A stretch of DNA of 64,000 nt from Styela clava (GCF_964204865.1 NC_135258.1:17958916-18022915); one strand, 5' to 3'. Positions 35,712 through 47,745 are shown, counted from the stretch's first letter. Numbers and translations are program-made. Notes: generated from the sequence alone by a model not told the origin.

Positions 35712-36929
35712 AATTGAAATGGATTTTCTTCACGGAGAGGTAAAATTTGTTTGTATTTGATTGTACAGATACCTGCAATTACTGTACTACTGTTTTTTAG
35801 GCTGGGAAACTGTACCTTAAGACAAGTATATAGTTTCTTCCATAAATAGTCTTTTCATTTGTATAAAGATTGACTTTCGTTCACAGATATTTAGTATGGT
35901 GTATAATAATAATTACATACTAATGTTTATGCAACTGTCTATCAATTTTCTTTGCTTATCCATACTGGGAAGCTAATTTATTTGCTATGATGTTGGTCTG
36001 CTGTTTTTTTACAGGTTATTTTCCGGGTCATTTCAAATCGTATTCTTCACCATTGCCGCATACCTTGATCTTTAACCACTATGTTAGTTATATTTTTCAA
36101 ATACATTTGAGATATGCCTACCTGGTCAAATTCTGTTGACGATCTTAACAGTGATAATATATATCCTTTCGTATATAACTGAAAAGTTGAAATATTTCCT
36201 TATACTTGGACCCAATAATAGACCATATGTTGTCATGTTCATACAATCTGCTTTTCATCAGTGATAGCTTGGGTTCTTCGAATTGACCACAGTAGATGCT
36301 GGGTAGATGACGCATCACAATTTCTCCCAATAGGTTGCTCAACAATGATGGATTTAAAACGAATGTACACATTCACAACTTAGACCAGAGAATAAAATAG
36401 GTGTCCTAATATTTATCGACCTGATATGACCAAACAGTGCTTTCAATGTGCTTGGTGTTTTGGTAAATTGAGCAGTTCATGCTCGAGATGCATGTACTTA
36501 GGTGGCAGTTACGTAGGCAGGCGTTCACTACGGTTTTGAACCTCCGCAGGTCAATTATAAGTGCAAGTGTACTCCTACGTTGGGTTGCCGACTTTCTGTT
36601 GAACCATTTCGGGACACCATAACGTCGAGAATTTGAAAATTGATGCAAAAGAAGCATGTGAAACAAGAAAGACGTCAAAGAGTGATGATTGTGCGGCGTG
36701 ATTTTCGCAAACTCGTGTAAATAATTTTATCATATAATCAAAGAAAGAAATGAAATGTTAACTGTTGTTTGAGCGTAAATATATACTACTATGGGTTTGA
36801 GTCATAAATGCAAAAACATGGAAAACGTACAATTTGTGCCAAGTAGATTTTATTATTTAACAAAAACACAAAAAAAACAGTCTCTCTGGTATTTAAATTC
36901 GTATTTTTCTTGTGATTTTGCGCTGTAAG
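35712..36929. other. Spacer before the BEL/Pao element
   Basis: No gene recognised. Minus-strand frames at 36,145-36,372 and 36,406-36,678 lack domain character and splice support. Confidence 0.4.
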
Positions 36930-37631
36930 AAGTTGTATTTACTTTGGATTATAATTTGTTGAATTGAGTCGCCTGGAGATCCTAAACATTCGGTATGTAA
37001 ATATTGTTTTATCTTGTATGATTTATTCTGTAATTTAGTATTGTGAATACTATTTTATCCTATGTGATTTAATCTGTACATAATTGTGACATATGGTTAT
37101 CTGCTAATTGATGTGAATTGTTATTGCTTGTAAAAATGGTAATGCTGTTATATTTGATTAATTGTGCCATATAAGCTATTTAGTTTTATCTATTATTTTG
37201 GCAGAAAACCGTTCCATTAACAACGTTCCTTTGCGTTCCATTAACAACGTTCCATTAACAACGTTCCTCATACCCGGTATCAAGATTTACGTTACGTTCC
37301 ATTAACAACGTTCCGTTTCCGGTACCCGGCAAGTTCTATTTTCCTGATTCATGTTTCGAGATTTGATTTGAAGTGTCTGTTGATTGTTATTAAAGATATT
37401 CACCGATTTCAAGTTGAATTATATTGGGGCGGCATTTGAAAGGCACAGAAGAATCTGGCGGCACTTCAACCGCTGTTTACAGACTTTAATTGCTTGAAAG
37501 CACGGACTAGTTGTAACAATTAACCGATATAGGTTTGGGGTCAGGACTGGGGTATTGGGACGCGTTTTTGAAGTCTCCAATCTCTTAATGTGCGTGAGAA
37601 GTAGCCAGGCTACATAGAATCGAGCGCAACA
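36930..37631 (+). repeat. 5' LTR of the BEL/Pao element (partial)
   Basis: It matches 44,152-44,839 at about 99.5 percent by eye. It carries four copies of GTTCCATTAACAAC (from 37,211, 37,235, 37,249 and 37,296), one more than the 3' LTR. The last bases, GCGCAACA, end the repeat. Homology stops abruptly at 36,930 on the left. Confidence 0.9.
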
Positions 37632-37774
37632 TTAAAGTTTTCGAATGAAGGAAAACTGAAGTTTTCTATTTCGAAATCAAACCAGAGTATTGTAAGCAGC
37701 AATTGAAAGATATCAAACTTTTCAATTGATCCTAGATTGAGTGAAGAAAGTCACTTAAAACTGTAAAAGTAGAA

Positions 37775-40700
37775 ATGGCTGCAAAACCAGTTTCACAGGA
37801 AGAACTGGACCGTTTATTGGCTGATCTGAATGGTCAGTATAGATCAGCAGAAGAATTGATGTTGAATCCAAAAAATAAGGAGATTCTACAATCACAAGTG
37901 AAAGGAATGGATGCAATGTTTGTGGAGTATTCTAAAGCTTATGAAATACATGTTGCAGAACTGCCAGTAAATGAAGAGGCTCAAAGAGTAGCTAAAGAAT
38001 CTTTCCAGAGAGAAAGTTATGGATATGAAGAGTTCAAAGCACATGTTGAAGAGTGGCTTTCCAGACAAGAAAGCACACAAATCGTTGAGAATCCTCCATC
38101 AAAACCACAATCTATAGCTAGTAGAAAATCATCTAATATGTCAAGACCTCGATCTCCAAGGACAGCATCGAGTTACAAAAGTACAAGTTCCAGTTACAAG
38201 AGAACTGAGGCAATAGCTGTCAGAGAACTTGCAAAATTGAAAATGAACCAACTGTCAGAGCTAGAACAGGCTGAACGAAATACTGAAGAAAAGAAACGGC
38301 AAGCTGAAGAATTAAAATCAGCATCAGAGAGAGAAATAAGGCGATTACAAGCTATACACGAATATCAAGCCGCATGTGTAGAGGCGGAAGTGTGGGAAAT
38401 AGGCTCTAATCGCAATGAAAGGGTCCAGTTTCAAGAAATGGATTCTGGACCACCGATAGCACAATTGGTAGAATGTGAAGCAGCACGGGCTGAAGTAAAC
38501 ACACCTCAAGTGGGTCAAACCAATTGTATGGTGCCTCCTAGAGAGTCACAAGTTAGATTATCCCTGGATCCGGTCCAGGAAGTGATGAATCCCGTTAATC
38601 AACAATCTCAACCTAGACAAGGTGAAATGAGACGGGTCAATTTGGTGAGTCCTGTTGAATTACATAATATGCCACCACAAGATGTTGGCTCAATTCTTGC
38701 TACTATGACATCTACAATGCGTGACATGGTAGATTTACCTAAACCAGAATTACTTTCGTTTCATGGTTCTCATGAAGAATATACAAGATTCATGAATAGT
38801 TTCAAGATAAATATTGAGAACAAGATTTCAGATGACAATCTGAGATTGACTTACTTGCAACAGTTTTGCAAAGGTAAAGCAAGAGAATTTATTCGTCAAT
38901 GTTCTGTATATCCTCCTACAGAAGGATTGACTTTAGCAAAGAGACTTCTAAGAGAAGCTTACGGACGACCATTGTTGATTGCCAGAACTTATATGGAAGA
39001 GTTGGTACATGGTCCAATGTTGAAACCAGATGATCGAGATAGTCTTCTGGATCTTTCTCATAAAATGGAAGAATGTTACCTAACGCTGTCGCATTGGAAG
39101 CAATATTCAGATCTAAATAATTTTGACAATATTGCTCAACTTTCATGTAGATTACCCCTGAAGTACCATAATAAATGGGAAGAAGAGGCAGCAGATTATG
39201 AGAATAGAAACATTGAACTAAAATTTGAACATCTTTTAAAGTTTGTCAAGAAAGCAGCAATTACGGCACAATCATCGATGGGCAAAGCTATGAGAGCTCA
39301 TAAAGAGAGGGAAAAGGCTAAACACCCCCAAAAGAAGAGAATTTATGCAAATTCCACTTCAACAAGTGGTGATGGCAAACCTGAACAATCTACCGAGAGA
39401 AAAGGTACATTTGTGAGAAATAGATACAGATGTGTTATCTGTTCAAAAGATCATTTTCTTATTCATTGTCCAGAGTTTGAAGGAAAATCTGCAGGTGAAC
39501 GCGAGGCTACAATTCGTGAATTTCATATTTGCAGAAACTGTTTATACATTGGTCATATGGCACGGCAATGTCGTAAGAATCCTGCATGTACTGAGAGAGG
39601 ATGTGGTGGCAGACATCATAGAATGCTTCATCGAAATGTTGCAGATACTAAGCGAAAAGAGCAAAGTACAAGTTCCGCTACTCAAACTGCTACATCGGGA
39701 TCAACCTTAACGAACTATACCAGAAATTCAGCTGGAGTATACTTGAATATAGTTCCAGTGAAAGTATCCTCACCTCAAGGTAGAGAAATTGAAGTATACT
39801 GTTTCCTAGACGAGGGAAGCACCTCTTGTCTATGTAATAAAAGATTGATGGAACTTTTAGAGATGGATGGTGAACCAATGAGTTATTCCATTACTACTGT
39901 AAACACACCGAATCCACAGAAACAAGATGGATTCGCTCTTGACTTAACTGTTAAACCACTGAAAGGGGAAGGTTGTGTGACATTACATCGTGTGCTCACG
40001 GTGGATGAAATTCCGACAGTACCGAATAAATTACCTAAAAGGATTGAATTACAAAGGCATGAATATCTCGAGGGTATTGAATTTCCAAAATTACCAGATG
40101 AAAGAGTGATGCTCATGATTGGCGTGAATGTACCGGAAGTATTCTGGGTAAAAGATGAAAGACGTGGTACTACAAATGAACCAGTTGCAAAAAGAAGTAT
40201 TCTTGGTTGGTCACTGGTCGGACCTGCCTTTAATAAAGCTTCTGGGAATGAAAGTTTTCATGTACATGTTAATCATGTTGAAGTGAAAAGTGAAGATCTT
40301 CAACAACAAATTCGAGATATGTGGGAAACGGATTTCAAAGATATATCATTGACTCCCACACCAACATTGTCAAGAGAAGATAAGTATGCATTACAACTGA
40401 TGGAAGATAATATAAAGATGGTGGATGGACATTACCAATCTCCGTTACCATGGAAACCAGGATGTCCTGAATTTCCTAATAATCGTGATGCAGTTATGAG
40501 AAGAACCAACAATTTGGGAAAACGCTTGTTGAAGAATGATGTTTTAAGGGACAAATATTGCAGTACCATGGCTGAATTTATAAAGAAAGGATGGGCAAGG
40601 AAAATTCCTGCTGCTGAATTTGAAGCACCCATTCGTAAAGCGTGGTATCTTCCTCATCAACCCGTTACATCAGAACAGAAACCTGGTAAAGTACGCCTGG

Positions 40701-42256
40701 TATTTGATGCAGGCGCAAGATATTTGAACACATCACTGAATGATCAATTACTGCAAGGTCCAGATATGGCAAATGGATTGTTATCTGTTTTGCTACGTTT
40801 CAGAATGTACAAATATGGTATAACTGCAGATATAGAAGCTATGTTCTTACAAGCTCGTGTAACTCCTAGGGATGTTGATGCATTGAGATTCCTATTTTGG
40901 CCTGATGGAGATTTGACAAAAACTCCTGTCGATCATCAGATGTTAGTACATTGTTTTGGAAATACATCAAGTCCATTTTGTGCAAATTACTGTTTAAGGA
41001 GAACTGCAGAAGATTTTGGAAAAGACTTTCCATCAGATATAAGTGACAATATCAAAGATAATTCATATATAGATGACTTCCTACTTGGAACAGATAGTAT
41101 ATCTGAAGGGAAGAGAATTGTCAAGCAAACCTCGGAACTTACTGAATGTGGAGGTTTTCATTTAAACAAATGGAGGAGTAATTCAGAAGAAATTATTTCT
41201 TGTGTTCCAGAAAAGGATAGAGCACAAATTCAAGCAAACGTATATTTAGACCCAAATCGTGTTGAACGAGTTTTGGGAGTTGTGTGGTTCGTGGTAGAAG
41301 ATTGCTTTGGATCCAATACAAAGCTGAAGCCAAAACCTGATACGAAAAGAGGAGTTCTAGCAAATTTAAGTTCCGTATTCGATTCCATGGGTATTGTATC
41401 ACCTGTGATATTGCAAGCAAGACTTATATTCCAAGAGTTATGTCGCCAACAATTGGGATGGGATGAAACTATCGGAGAAAATGAACAAATAGCATGGGAA
41501 AGCTGGACTAAAGCAATTCCAGAATTATCAGAAGTCAAATTACCAAGATACATTAAACCGAATTCATTTGGGGTTATTGTTTCACAAGAATTACATCATT
41601 TTGGCGATGCATCACAAGTTGCCTATGGATCAGTTTCATATTTGAGGTTAACAGATGAAAACGGTCAGATACATTGTTCATTTTTACTTGGAAAATCAAG
41701 ATTGTGTCCTATCAAGACAATATGTTCACTTCCACGGCTGGAAATTACAGCTGCTGCGCTTTGTGTGCGAGTGGATATGTTTTTAAGACGTCAATTGAAA
41801 TTTGAGAAGAATGTTAAGTCTATATTCTGGAGTGATAGCACAGCTACTATCCAATCAATTTACAATTCGTCGAAAAGATTTCCTACTTTCATAGCTAACC
41901 GATTAGCAAAAATTGAAGAAGGTTCAGAGCCACATCAATGGCGTTATGTTCCAAGTGAATTGAACCCAGCGGATTATGCATCCCGTGGAATGACAGCAAA
42001 GAAATTGATTGCAAAGAAATCATGGTTACAAGGACCAGAATTTCTCTACCAGAAAGAAGAGAACTGGCCACAAATGCCAGTTAAATTACCAGATTTACCA
42101 TTGGAATTTATTCTGAAGAAGCCAATTAACGTTCTAGTGAATCTAGTGACAGAGAATGAACCTTTGGACAAGTTTATCAACTATTATTCTTCGTGGTATA
42201 AGTTGAAGAAAGCTACGGCATGGATTATCAGATTCAAAAAATTATTTACAAGCTAA
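37775..42256 (+). CDS. BEL/Pao Gag-Pol polyprotein, first frame
   Basis: A 1,493-residue frame. The first 270 residues are charged and partly coiled-coil. A Gag-type region follows (PKPELLSFHGS onward, about residue 325). Two zinc knuckles lie near 552-605 (CVICSKDHFLIHC and CRNCLYIGHMARQC). A retropepsin-like site has FLDEGSTSC near 676. Reverse transcriptase has RLVFDAGAR near 974 and the catalytic YIDD near 1,097. RNase H begins around HFGDAS near 1,275. The frame stops at 42,256, shortly after a run of six A, and the integrase continues in another frame at 42,279. A one-base length change in that run would account for it. This may be mutation, an assembly error in a homopolymer, or a translational shift. 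Confidence 0.95.
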   Translation: MAAKPVSQEELDRLLADLNGQYRSAEELMLNPKNKEILQSQVKGMDAMFVEYSKAYEIHVAELPVNEEAQRVAKESFQRESYGYEEFKAHVEEWLSRQESTQIVENPPSKPQSIASRKSSNMSRPRSPRTASSYKSTSSSYKRTEAIAVRELAKLKMNQLSELEQAERNTEEKKRQAEELKSASEREIRRLQAIHEYQAACVEAEVWEIGSNRNERVQFQEMDSGPPIAQLVECEAARAEVNTPQVGQTNCMVPPRESQVRLSLDPVQEVMNPVNQQSQPRQGEMRRVNLVSPVELHNMPPQDVGSILATMTSTMRDMVDLPKPELLSFHGSHEEYTRFMNSFKINIENKISDDNLRLTYLQQFCKGKAREFIRQCSVYPPTEGLTLAKRLLREAYGRPLLIARTYMEELVHGPMLKPDDRDSLLDLSHKMEECYLTLSHWKQYSDLNNFDNIAQLSCRLPLKYHNKWEEEAADYENRNIELKFEHLLKFVKKAAITAQSSMGKAMRAHKEREKAKHPQKKRIYANSTSTSGDGKPEQSTERKGTFVRNRYRCVICSKDHFLIHCPEFEGKSAGEREATIREFHICRNCLYIGHMARQCRKNPACTERGCGGRHHRMLHRNVADTKRKEQSTSSATQTATSGSTLTNYTRNSAGVYLNIVPVKVSSPQGREIEVYCFLDEGSTSCLCNKRLMELLEMDGEPMSYSITTVNTPNPQKQDGFALDLTVKPLKGEGCVTLHRVLTVDEIPTVPNKLPKRIELQRHEYLEGIEFPKLPDERVMLMIGVNVPEVFWVKDERRGTTNEPVAKRSILGWSLVGPAFNKASGNESFHVHVNHVEVKSEDLQQQIRDMWETDFKDISLTPTPTLSREDKYALQLMEDNIKMVDGHYQSPLPWKPGCPEFPNNRDAVMRRTNNLGKRLLKNDVLRDKYCSTMAEFIKKGWARKIPAAEFEAPIRKAWYLPHQPVTSEQKPGKVRLVFDAGARYLNTSLNDQLLQGPDMANGLLSVLLRFRMYKYGITADIEAMFLQARVTPRDVDALRFLFWPDGDLTKTPVDHQMLVHCFGNTSSPFCANYCLRRTAEDFGKDFPSDISDNIKDNSYIDDFLLGTDSISEGKRIVKQTSELTECGGFHLNKWRSNSEEIISCVPEKDRAQIQANVYLDPNRVERVLGVVWFVVEDCFGSNTKLKPKPDTKRGVLANLSSVFDSMGIVSPVILQARLIFQELCRQQLGWDETIGENEQIAWESWTKAIPELSEVKLPRYIKPNSFGVIVSQELHHFGDASQVAYGSVSYLRLTDENGQIHCSFLLGKSRLCPIKTICSLPRLEITAAALCVRVDMFLRRQLKFEKNVKSIFWSDSTATIQSIYNSSKRFPTFIANRLAKIEEGSEPHQWRYVPSELNPADYASRGMTAKKLIAKKSWLQGPEFLYQKEENWPQMPVKLPDLPLEFILKKPINVLVNLVTENEPLDKFINYYSSWYKLKKATAWIIRFKKLFTS

Positions 42257-42278
42257 ACCAACTGTTCAAAAAGGTAAA

Positions 42279-43664
42279 TTGCAAACAGAAGAGTTGAGAA
42301 GATCCGAAAATGAGCTGATAAAGTATTTACAAAATCGGGAGTTGAATAAAGTTATTGCAAAGTTACAAAATTCTGATGTACAAGGGAAAAGTGTGCTTAG
42401 AAATTTGAAAATTGCACCTTCAATGCAAAAGTTGAATCCTGTTTTAATTGAAGGAATATTGAGAGTGGGTGGAAGATTGCAGAACGCACCCATAGAATTT
42501 GATTTGAAACATCCAATAATACTGCCAAGTAACCATCATATCACACAGTTGATTGTCAGAGAATACCATAAAAGTTCACATCATTGTGGAGCAAGTCATA
42601 CATGGAATTTGCTGAGACAGAAGTTCTGGATTATCAATGGAGCTGTTGTTGTAAAGCGAAATATTCGTAATTGCATTTTTTGCAAAAAGAGAAATGCTTC
42701 GATGGGTAAGCAATTTATGGCTGACCTACCTAAAAAGCGTGTGACACCAGATCAACCACCATTCACATGTGTTGGAGTTGACAACTTCGGACCGTTGTTG
42801 GTGAAGCAAGGAAGAAGTTCTGTGAAGAGATGGGGCTTGATAATAACCTGTGCAACAACTAGAGCAGTGCATTTGGAAATTGTGCATAGTATGGATGTCA
42901 ATTCATTTATTAATGGATTAAGAAGATTCATTGCCAGAAGAGGCAAGATGTCAACCATTATATGTGATAATGGGAGCAATTTTACAGCTGGAAATAAAGT
43001 ATTGAAGAAAGAAATTCAAATTTGGAATTCCAGTAAAATGGGAGAATTTTGCAGACAAAGTGATATCATATTCAAGTTCAATCCTCCCACAGCTTCACAC
43101 TTTGGAGGTTTCTATGAAAGACTCATCAGATCAGCAAGAAAGATATTGACTGCATTATTGCATGATCAATTGGTTACTGATGAAGCGTTGTCTACTATAT
43201 TTTGTGAAGTTGAAAGTCAATTGAATTCAAGACCACTTACACCTATTAGTATGGATCCTTTGGATGAAGAACCACTTTCACCAAATCATTTATTGTTGCT
43301 GAAACATAAAGCAAATTTACCACCAGGAATATTTGACAAGAAAGATTGTTATGCGAGAAGAAGATGGCGTCAAATACAATATTTGGCTGACCAATTCTGG
43401 ATAAGATGGTCCAGAGAAGTACTTGTCAATCTACAAGCTCGACATAAATGGTTGAAGAAGGAAGACAATTTCAAAGTCAATGATCTTGTGTTTGTGTTAC
43501 TGGTTGACAACACAATACCAAGAGGGAAGTGGCTGACAGGCAGAATTATGGAAGTTATACCAGACAAATTTGGAGCTGTCAGACAAGTGACTGTCAAAAC
43601 TTCTCATGGGTTTTTAAGAAGACCAATAGCAAAGCTTTGTATGATTCAGAGAGCTGATGAGTAA
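42279..43664 (+). CDS. BEL/Pao integrase region, second frame
   Basis: A 461-residue frame holding the C-terminal part of Pol. It includes an integrase zinc-binding segment (HHCGASHTW and CIFCKKR), the first catalytic D in VGVDNFGPL, the second in ICDNGSNF, and the E in GGFYERLIRSARK, spaced as a D,D-35-E integrase core. The end has DUF5641-like KWLTGRI. The frame opens at an ATG-less position, so it is not an independent gene but the continuation of the frame ending at 42,256. Integrase joins the cDNA ends to host DNA. All catalytic residues look intact. Confidence 0.93.
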   Translation: MQTEELRRSENELIKYLQNRELNKVIAKLQNSDVQGKSVLRNLKIAPSMQKLNPVLIEGILRVGGRLQNAPIEFDLKHPIILPSNHHITQLIVREYHKSSHHCGASHTWNLLRQKFWIINGAVVVKRNIRNCIFCKKRNASMGKQFMADLPKKRVTPDQPPFTCVGVDNFGPLLVKQGRSSVKRWGLIITCATTRAVHLEIVHSMDVNSFINGLRRFIARRGKMSTIICDNGSNFTAGNKVLKKEIQIWNSSKMGEFCRQSDIIFKFNPPTASHFGGFYERLIRSARKILTALLHDQLVTDEALSTIFCEVESQLNSRPLTPISMDPLDEEPLSPNHLLLLKHKANLPPGIFDKKDCYARRRWRQIQYLADQFWIRWSREVLVNLQARHKWLKKEDNFKVNDLVFVLLVDNTIPRGKWLTGRIMEVIPDKFGAVRQVTVKTSHGFLRRPIAKLCMIQRADE

Positions 43665-43761
43665 TTCATTGTTAGTTGTATTACTTATTTGTGATGATTC
43701 TCACTTTTTCTTTTTGAATTGTAAGATGTATTCTCTTCGTTCCTACATCTGGGGCGGGGAA

Positions 43762-44839
43762 TGTTAGCGAGAATCATAACGTGTTTCTAATTTGATGACG
43801 TTTTACGTTGTTACGCAGACGTTGCAAACGTATCGACGCAACATTGTTGCGACAGAGTCCTGTTTCTCGATTAATCCCGGGAATTCTAAATTATCGCCAC
43901 GCTGCTTCGTTGAGTTGGCACCTTCTGTCTTGTATCCAGTGTAATCTATTGCGCTAGGAGTTGTTTATCGTGTTTAATATTGGGTTTACTATTCGCGGTT
44001 GTGATAAACGATTCGAATTGAAGTTATTAATTGGGTTTAAAATCAACGGTTCATACTGGAGTTGTAATATAATGTAGGGATACAGGTTAGGGTTGTAATA
44101 TAGTTCAAATAGAATGATAAATGCTGTTTCTTGTATTTAGTCACATAAGGTAAGTTGTATTTACTTTGGATTATAATTTGTTGAATTGAGTCGCCTGGAG
44201 ATCCTAAACATTCGGTATGTAAATATTGTTTTATCTTGTATGATTTATTCTGTAATTTAGTATTGTGAATACTATTTTATCCTATGTGATTTAATCTGTA
44301 CATAATTGTGACATATGGTTATCTGCTAATTGATGTGAATTGTTATTGCTTGTAAAAATGGTAATGCTGTTATATTTGATTAATTGTGCCATATAAGCTA
44401 TTTAGTTTTATCTATTATTTTGGCAGAAAACCGTTCCATTAACAACGTTCCTTTGCGTTCCATTAACAACGTTCCTCATACCCGGTATCAAGATTTACGT
44501 TACGTTCCATTAACAACGTTCCGTTTCCGGTACCCGGCAAGTTCTATTTTCCTGATTCATGTTTCGAGATTTGATTTGAAGTGTCTGTTGATTGTTATTA
44601 AAGATATTCACCGATTTCAAGTTGAATTATATTGGGGCAGCATTTGAAAGGCACAGAAGAATCTGGCGGCACTTTAACCGCTGTTTACAGACTTTAATTG
44701 CTTGAAAGCACGGACTAGTTGTAACAATTAACCGATATAGGTTTGGGGTCAGGACTGGGGTATTGGGACGCGTTTTTGAAGTCTCCAATCTCTTAATGTG
44801 CGTGAGAAGTAACCAGGCTACATAGAATCGAGCGCAACA
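43762..44839 (+). repeat. 3' LTR of the BEL/Pao element
   Basis: It starts TGTTAGCG right after the polypurine tract and ends GCGCAACA, giving TG...CA ends. Only the part from 44,152 on is matched in the 5' LTR. It holds three copies of GTTCCATTAACAAC. The next five bases, CTTTG, are not found left of the 5' LTR. Confidence 0.75.
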
Positions 44840-47370
44840 CTTTGTGTCTTTACAAGATCGAAGTTTTGTAAAACTGACTTTCTGTCCTGTCGAGATTGTT
44901 TTTGGGATAGCTATGTTTTCTGACAGCTGACAGGATGGATGTCGTATATATGTTGCTCACCGAAAACAAAGACACGCTTTTTAAAACAGTCAAACTTCAG
45001 GTAGTCTGTTTCATCTGTTTATGTGGGATACTGAAGATGAAAAACTTTAGCATATACTTCATACAGTTATATTGCTCCCCCCAGTTTTGCGATAAAAATC
45101 CTTTAGATTATATGATTCAAGTTGTATCAACCTTAACATCTATATAATTCAAAATACTATTCTTCTAACAATTATACACATCGCTTTTTATTTCTCACTG
45201 GATAATAAGTTGAAATAATTTTATAGCTAACATCTAGACTCCAAATTTTACATCTAGAGCTTGAACAAAACATCTAGATCTAGCTATGAAACATCTACAG
45301 TAGCAGCCCTGGTTGTGAGCACTGCGAGAAAAACTATCGGCGGTGAGTTGATTGATTTGAAGATATTAAAGAATTGAATTCGAAATAAAATAAACAATAT
45401 TGTTATTATCAGGTCAAAATTTGGGTTTTCGACGGCGACAAAAAATGTTGAAATTTGACCTGGCCATTATGCTCAATTACGAATTGAAACGATATATATC
45501 ATGTACGTTCAAAATAAAACAAAAAAAGTATTGTTTTAGAAGCTCCGCAACAGATAAAAAAATGCTGTCTCAATACGATTTCAGATATATATATATATAA
45601 ATATATACTATATATCGCAAAAATTTCACATTCAGTTTAGTTGCCAACGATACTATAACACTGGAGACGAAAAAAACGATAACTTAGCACTATGCGCTCT
45701 TTTCACATGTCGGTTTTCAACGACCTCTTTTGAGTTATCTCCACAATCGAATTCATTACGGATTATGATGAATTAAAATCTAGTGATTGCAATATCAGTT
45801 CAATCAATTTTCTATTTTATCTCGTATTTCCAGCTCTTGGGTCGAAATCATCGCATCGAGATTTTTAGACTTTCAATAGTGGAAATCAAGATCAAAATTC
45901 ACTACACTATCTCAAAAAATTACCTTGACTAAGATTTTCTAACAATCTATCAAATGAGGCTTGCATACTCTAACGTTTATAATTTCAAAATTTTTATTTC
46001 GTTGGATGCTTGAACCCCTGGGTCGATTGTAAATACTCCATAGCGCTGAACTAGACGAAAATATTATTGCTTTACCGATTTCCGTGGAAAAGGGTTAATG
46101 ACCCGAATCTGTTAATTATTTAATTGATTTCGAATTCGTTCATACAGTTAAAATCGGAAGCGACTGCAAACCGAAGATATTTAAATCTTATATATTCGTC
46201 AAAAATGATTTTTTAAATGAAAGAAATTATTGATAGTTTAACAGTTTTTGATGTGAATTTAGCATAGATTAAAAAAAAATTAGTAGTTCGATTTATGTTA
46301 TATATATAATATGTCTGTTATATCGTTGTGACAGTGGTTTTATGTAGAATCTAAATTTCATCAGCCGTGAAATATCACAGTGAGGAGTAATGTTTTTATT
46401 AGTTAATTTGTGTCGCGGATTGGCATTGAAAGTTCATTGCTGATTACATGATATTTCTACTCTTCCTGAAGATGGTGTGTAAAAATATATCTGTATCCAT
46501 ATTTGACCCGCTTTTCTTTCATCAATTTCACAAAATCACAGATTTTAATGATTTTTCAGCATATGTACACTGTACATTTTGATTCTTTTAATCCACAAAA
46601 AAACGAATTCTAAAACTTGCTAAACTGAACGGCTTATTTAACGTAATGAGCATAAATTAAACCAACTACAAAGAATGTTAGGGCGCTCGCTTTTTCAAAA
46701 GCTTCCTACTTGCTACACACCCATATAAATAAAGCAAAAACAAACAAACAAAACAAATTTAAAATTCGGAATGAACAAAAAACAACATAGTTCAACTGGA
46801 AAATTATAATAAAACGCTTTGAGTCAATATTTATCTGATATTGTTAAATGGATTCATTTGACTATGAATCAAATTGAAGTTTGTTTTCCAAGTCACAATC
46901 AAAAATGATACGAAAACTTTCGTAATATTAATGGAATTTTTAAACACATTTTAGGAAAAGTTTATAAACTCGATTTGGACTCGAAACAAAATTAACAGTG
47001 TTGAAATATTTTGCAAAGAATTTGCGGATGTGTGCGGATTTTAACTTAAGGAGCTGGAAGAGTGGTTTGATGTCAATAAAAAGAATAATGCAGAACAATT
47101 TATTTACATATATATACACTCGTTAGTAAATTTCTGTATCTGAGTGTTTCATTGGAACTTTTGCGCTTACAAGAAATTTATCGATGTAGGACGTTTGGTA
47201 TGATTGAACATCGAATGACTATGCTAATCAATACTGGACAATTATATGAAACTGAAATACAGTTAATTCATTTGGCACGATATGAAAGAGCTATTGCAGG
47301 AAGCTGTCAAAGATTGTATGCAGAATAAAGAATAGAATATTTACAGAATCAAGCGAAGGTCTGGTTATTT
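44840..47370. other. Intergenic stretch, nothing recognised
   Basis: AT-rich with a TA repeat near 45,587-45,612 and a short array of ACATCTAGA around 45,228-45,290. Frames at 44,935-45,147 and 45,400-45,600 are not protein-like. Confidence 0.4.
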
Positions 47371-47745
47371 AGTTAATATGGTATTAACAAGCGAGGCTGT
47401 GGTGTCGGAGTTTCGCATGTTTTCACTGGAGTCAGAGCCGGAGTCGAGTTTCAATTTTCCGGAGTCGAATTTCGGATTGCGTCGGAGTCGGGATTTCAGA
47501 CTTTCGATGTTGATAAAAGAAATCAGAATTTCTCAAACAAGCTCAAAATCATTGAGATTACTGATCGATCTTAACAGTCTATCAGAGAAAGCAAAAGGTT
47601 TGTTTAAAAATTTGATTTTTTGAAGTTTGACCATGATTGGAATTGATTTCTCTCAATTCGTGAGTCGAAGTCGGGGCCATTTGTACTCAACTTAGAGTCG
47701 GGAGCCGATAGTGAATTTTCCCCGACTCACGGCACTGCTCAAAAG
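47371..47745. repeat. GGAGTC-rich dispersed repeat, copy 1
   Basis: The stretch is full of GGAGTCGG and GAGTCGAA motifs, ending in CCCCGACTCACGGCACTGC. Similar GACTCC/GGAGTC-rich segments lie at 52,555-52,885 and 56,270-56,545, both within introns of the SLC6 gene. They look like copies of one diverged element. The ends (TGTGGTGTCGGAG and, on the other strand, AGTGCCGTGAGTCGG) may be terminal repeats. Confidence 0.55.

Larger units (their letters stand above)
36930..44839 (+). mobile_element. BEL/Pao LTR retrotransposon, nearly intact
   Basis: Two direct repeats (36,930-37,631 and 44,152-44,839) flank a gag-pol region with the BEL/Pao domain order: Gag, zinc knuckles, protease, reverse transcriptase with YIDD, RNase H, integrase. 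The LTRs differ at only about three bases plus one 14-bp unit, so the insertion is recent. A polypurine tract GGGGCGGGGA (43,751-43,760) sits directly before TGTTAGCG, which suggests the 3' LTR really starts at 43,762 and is about 1,078 bp. If so, the 5' LTR lacks its first 390 bp or so. No matching target duplication was found. No envelope-type frame is present. Confidence 0.95.
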
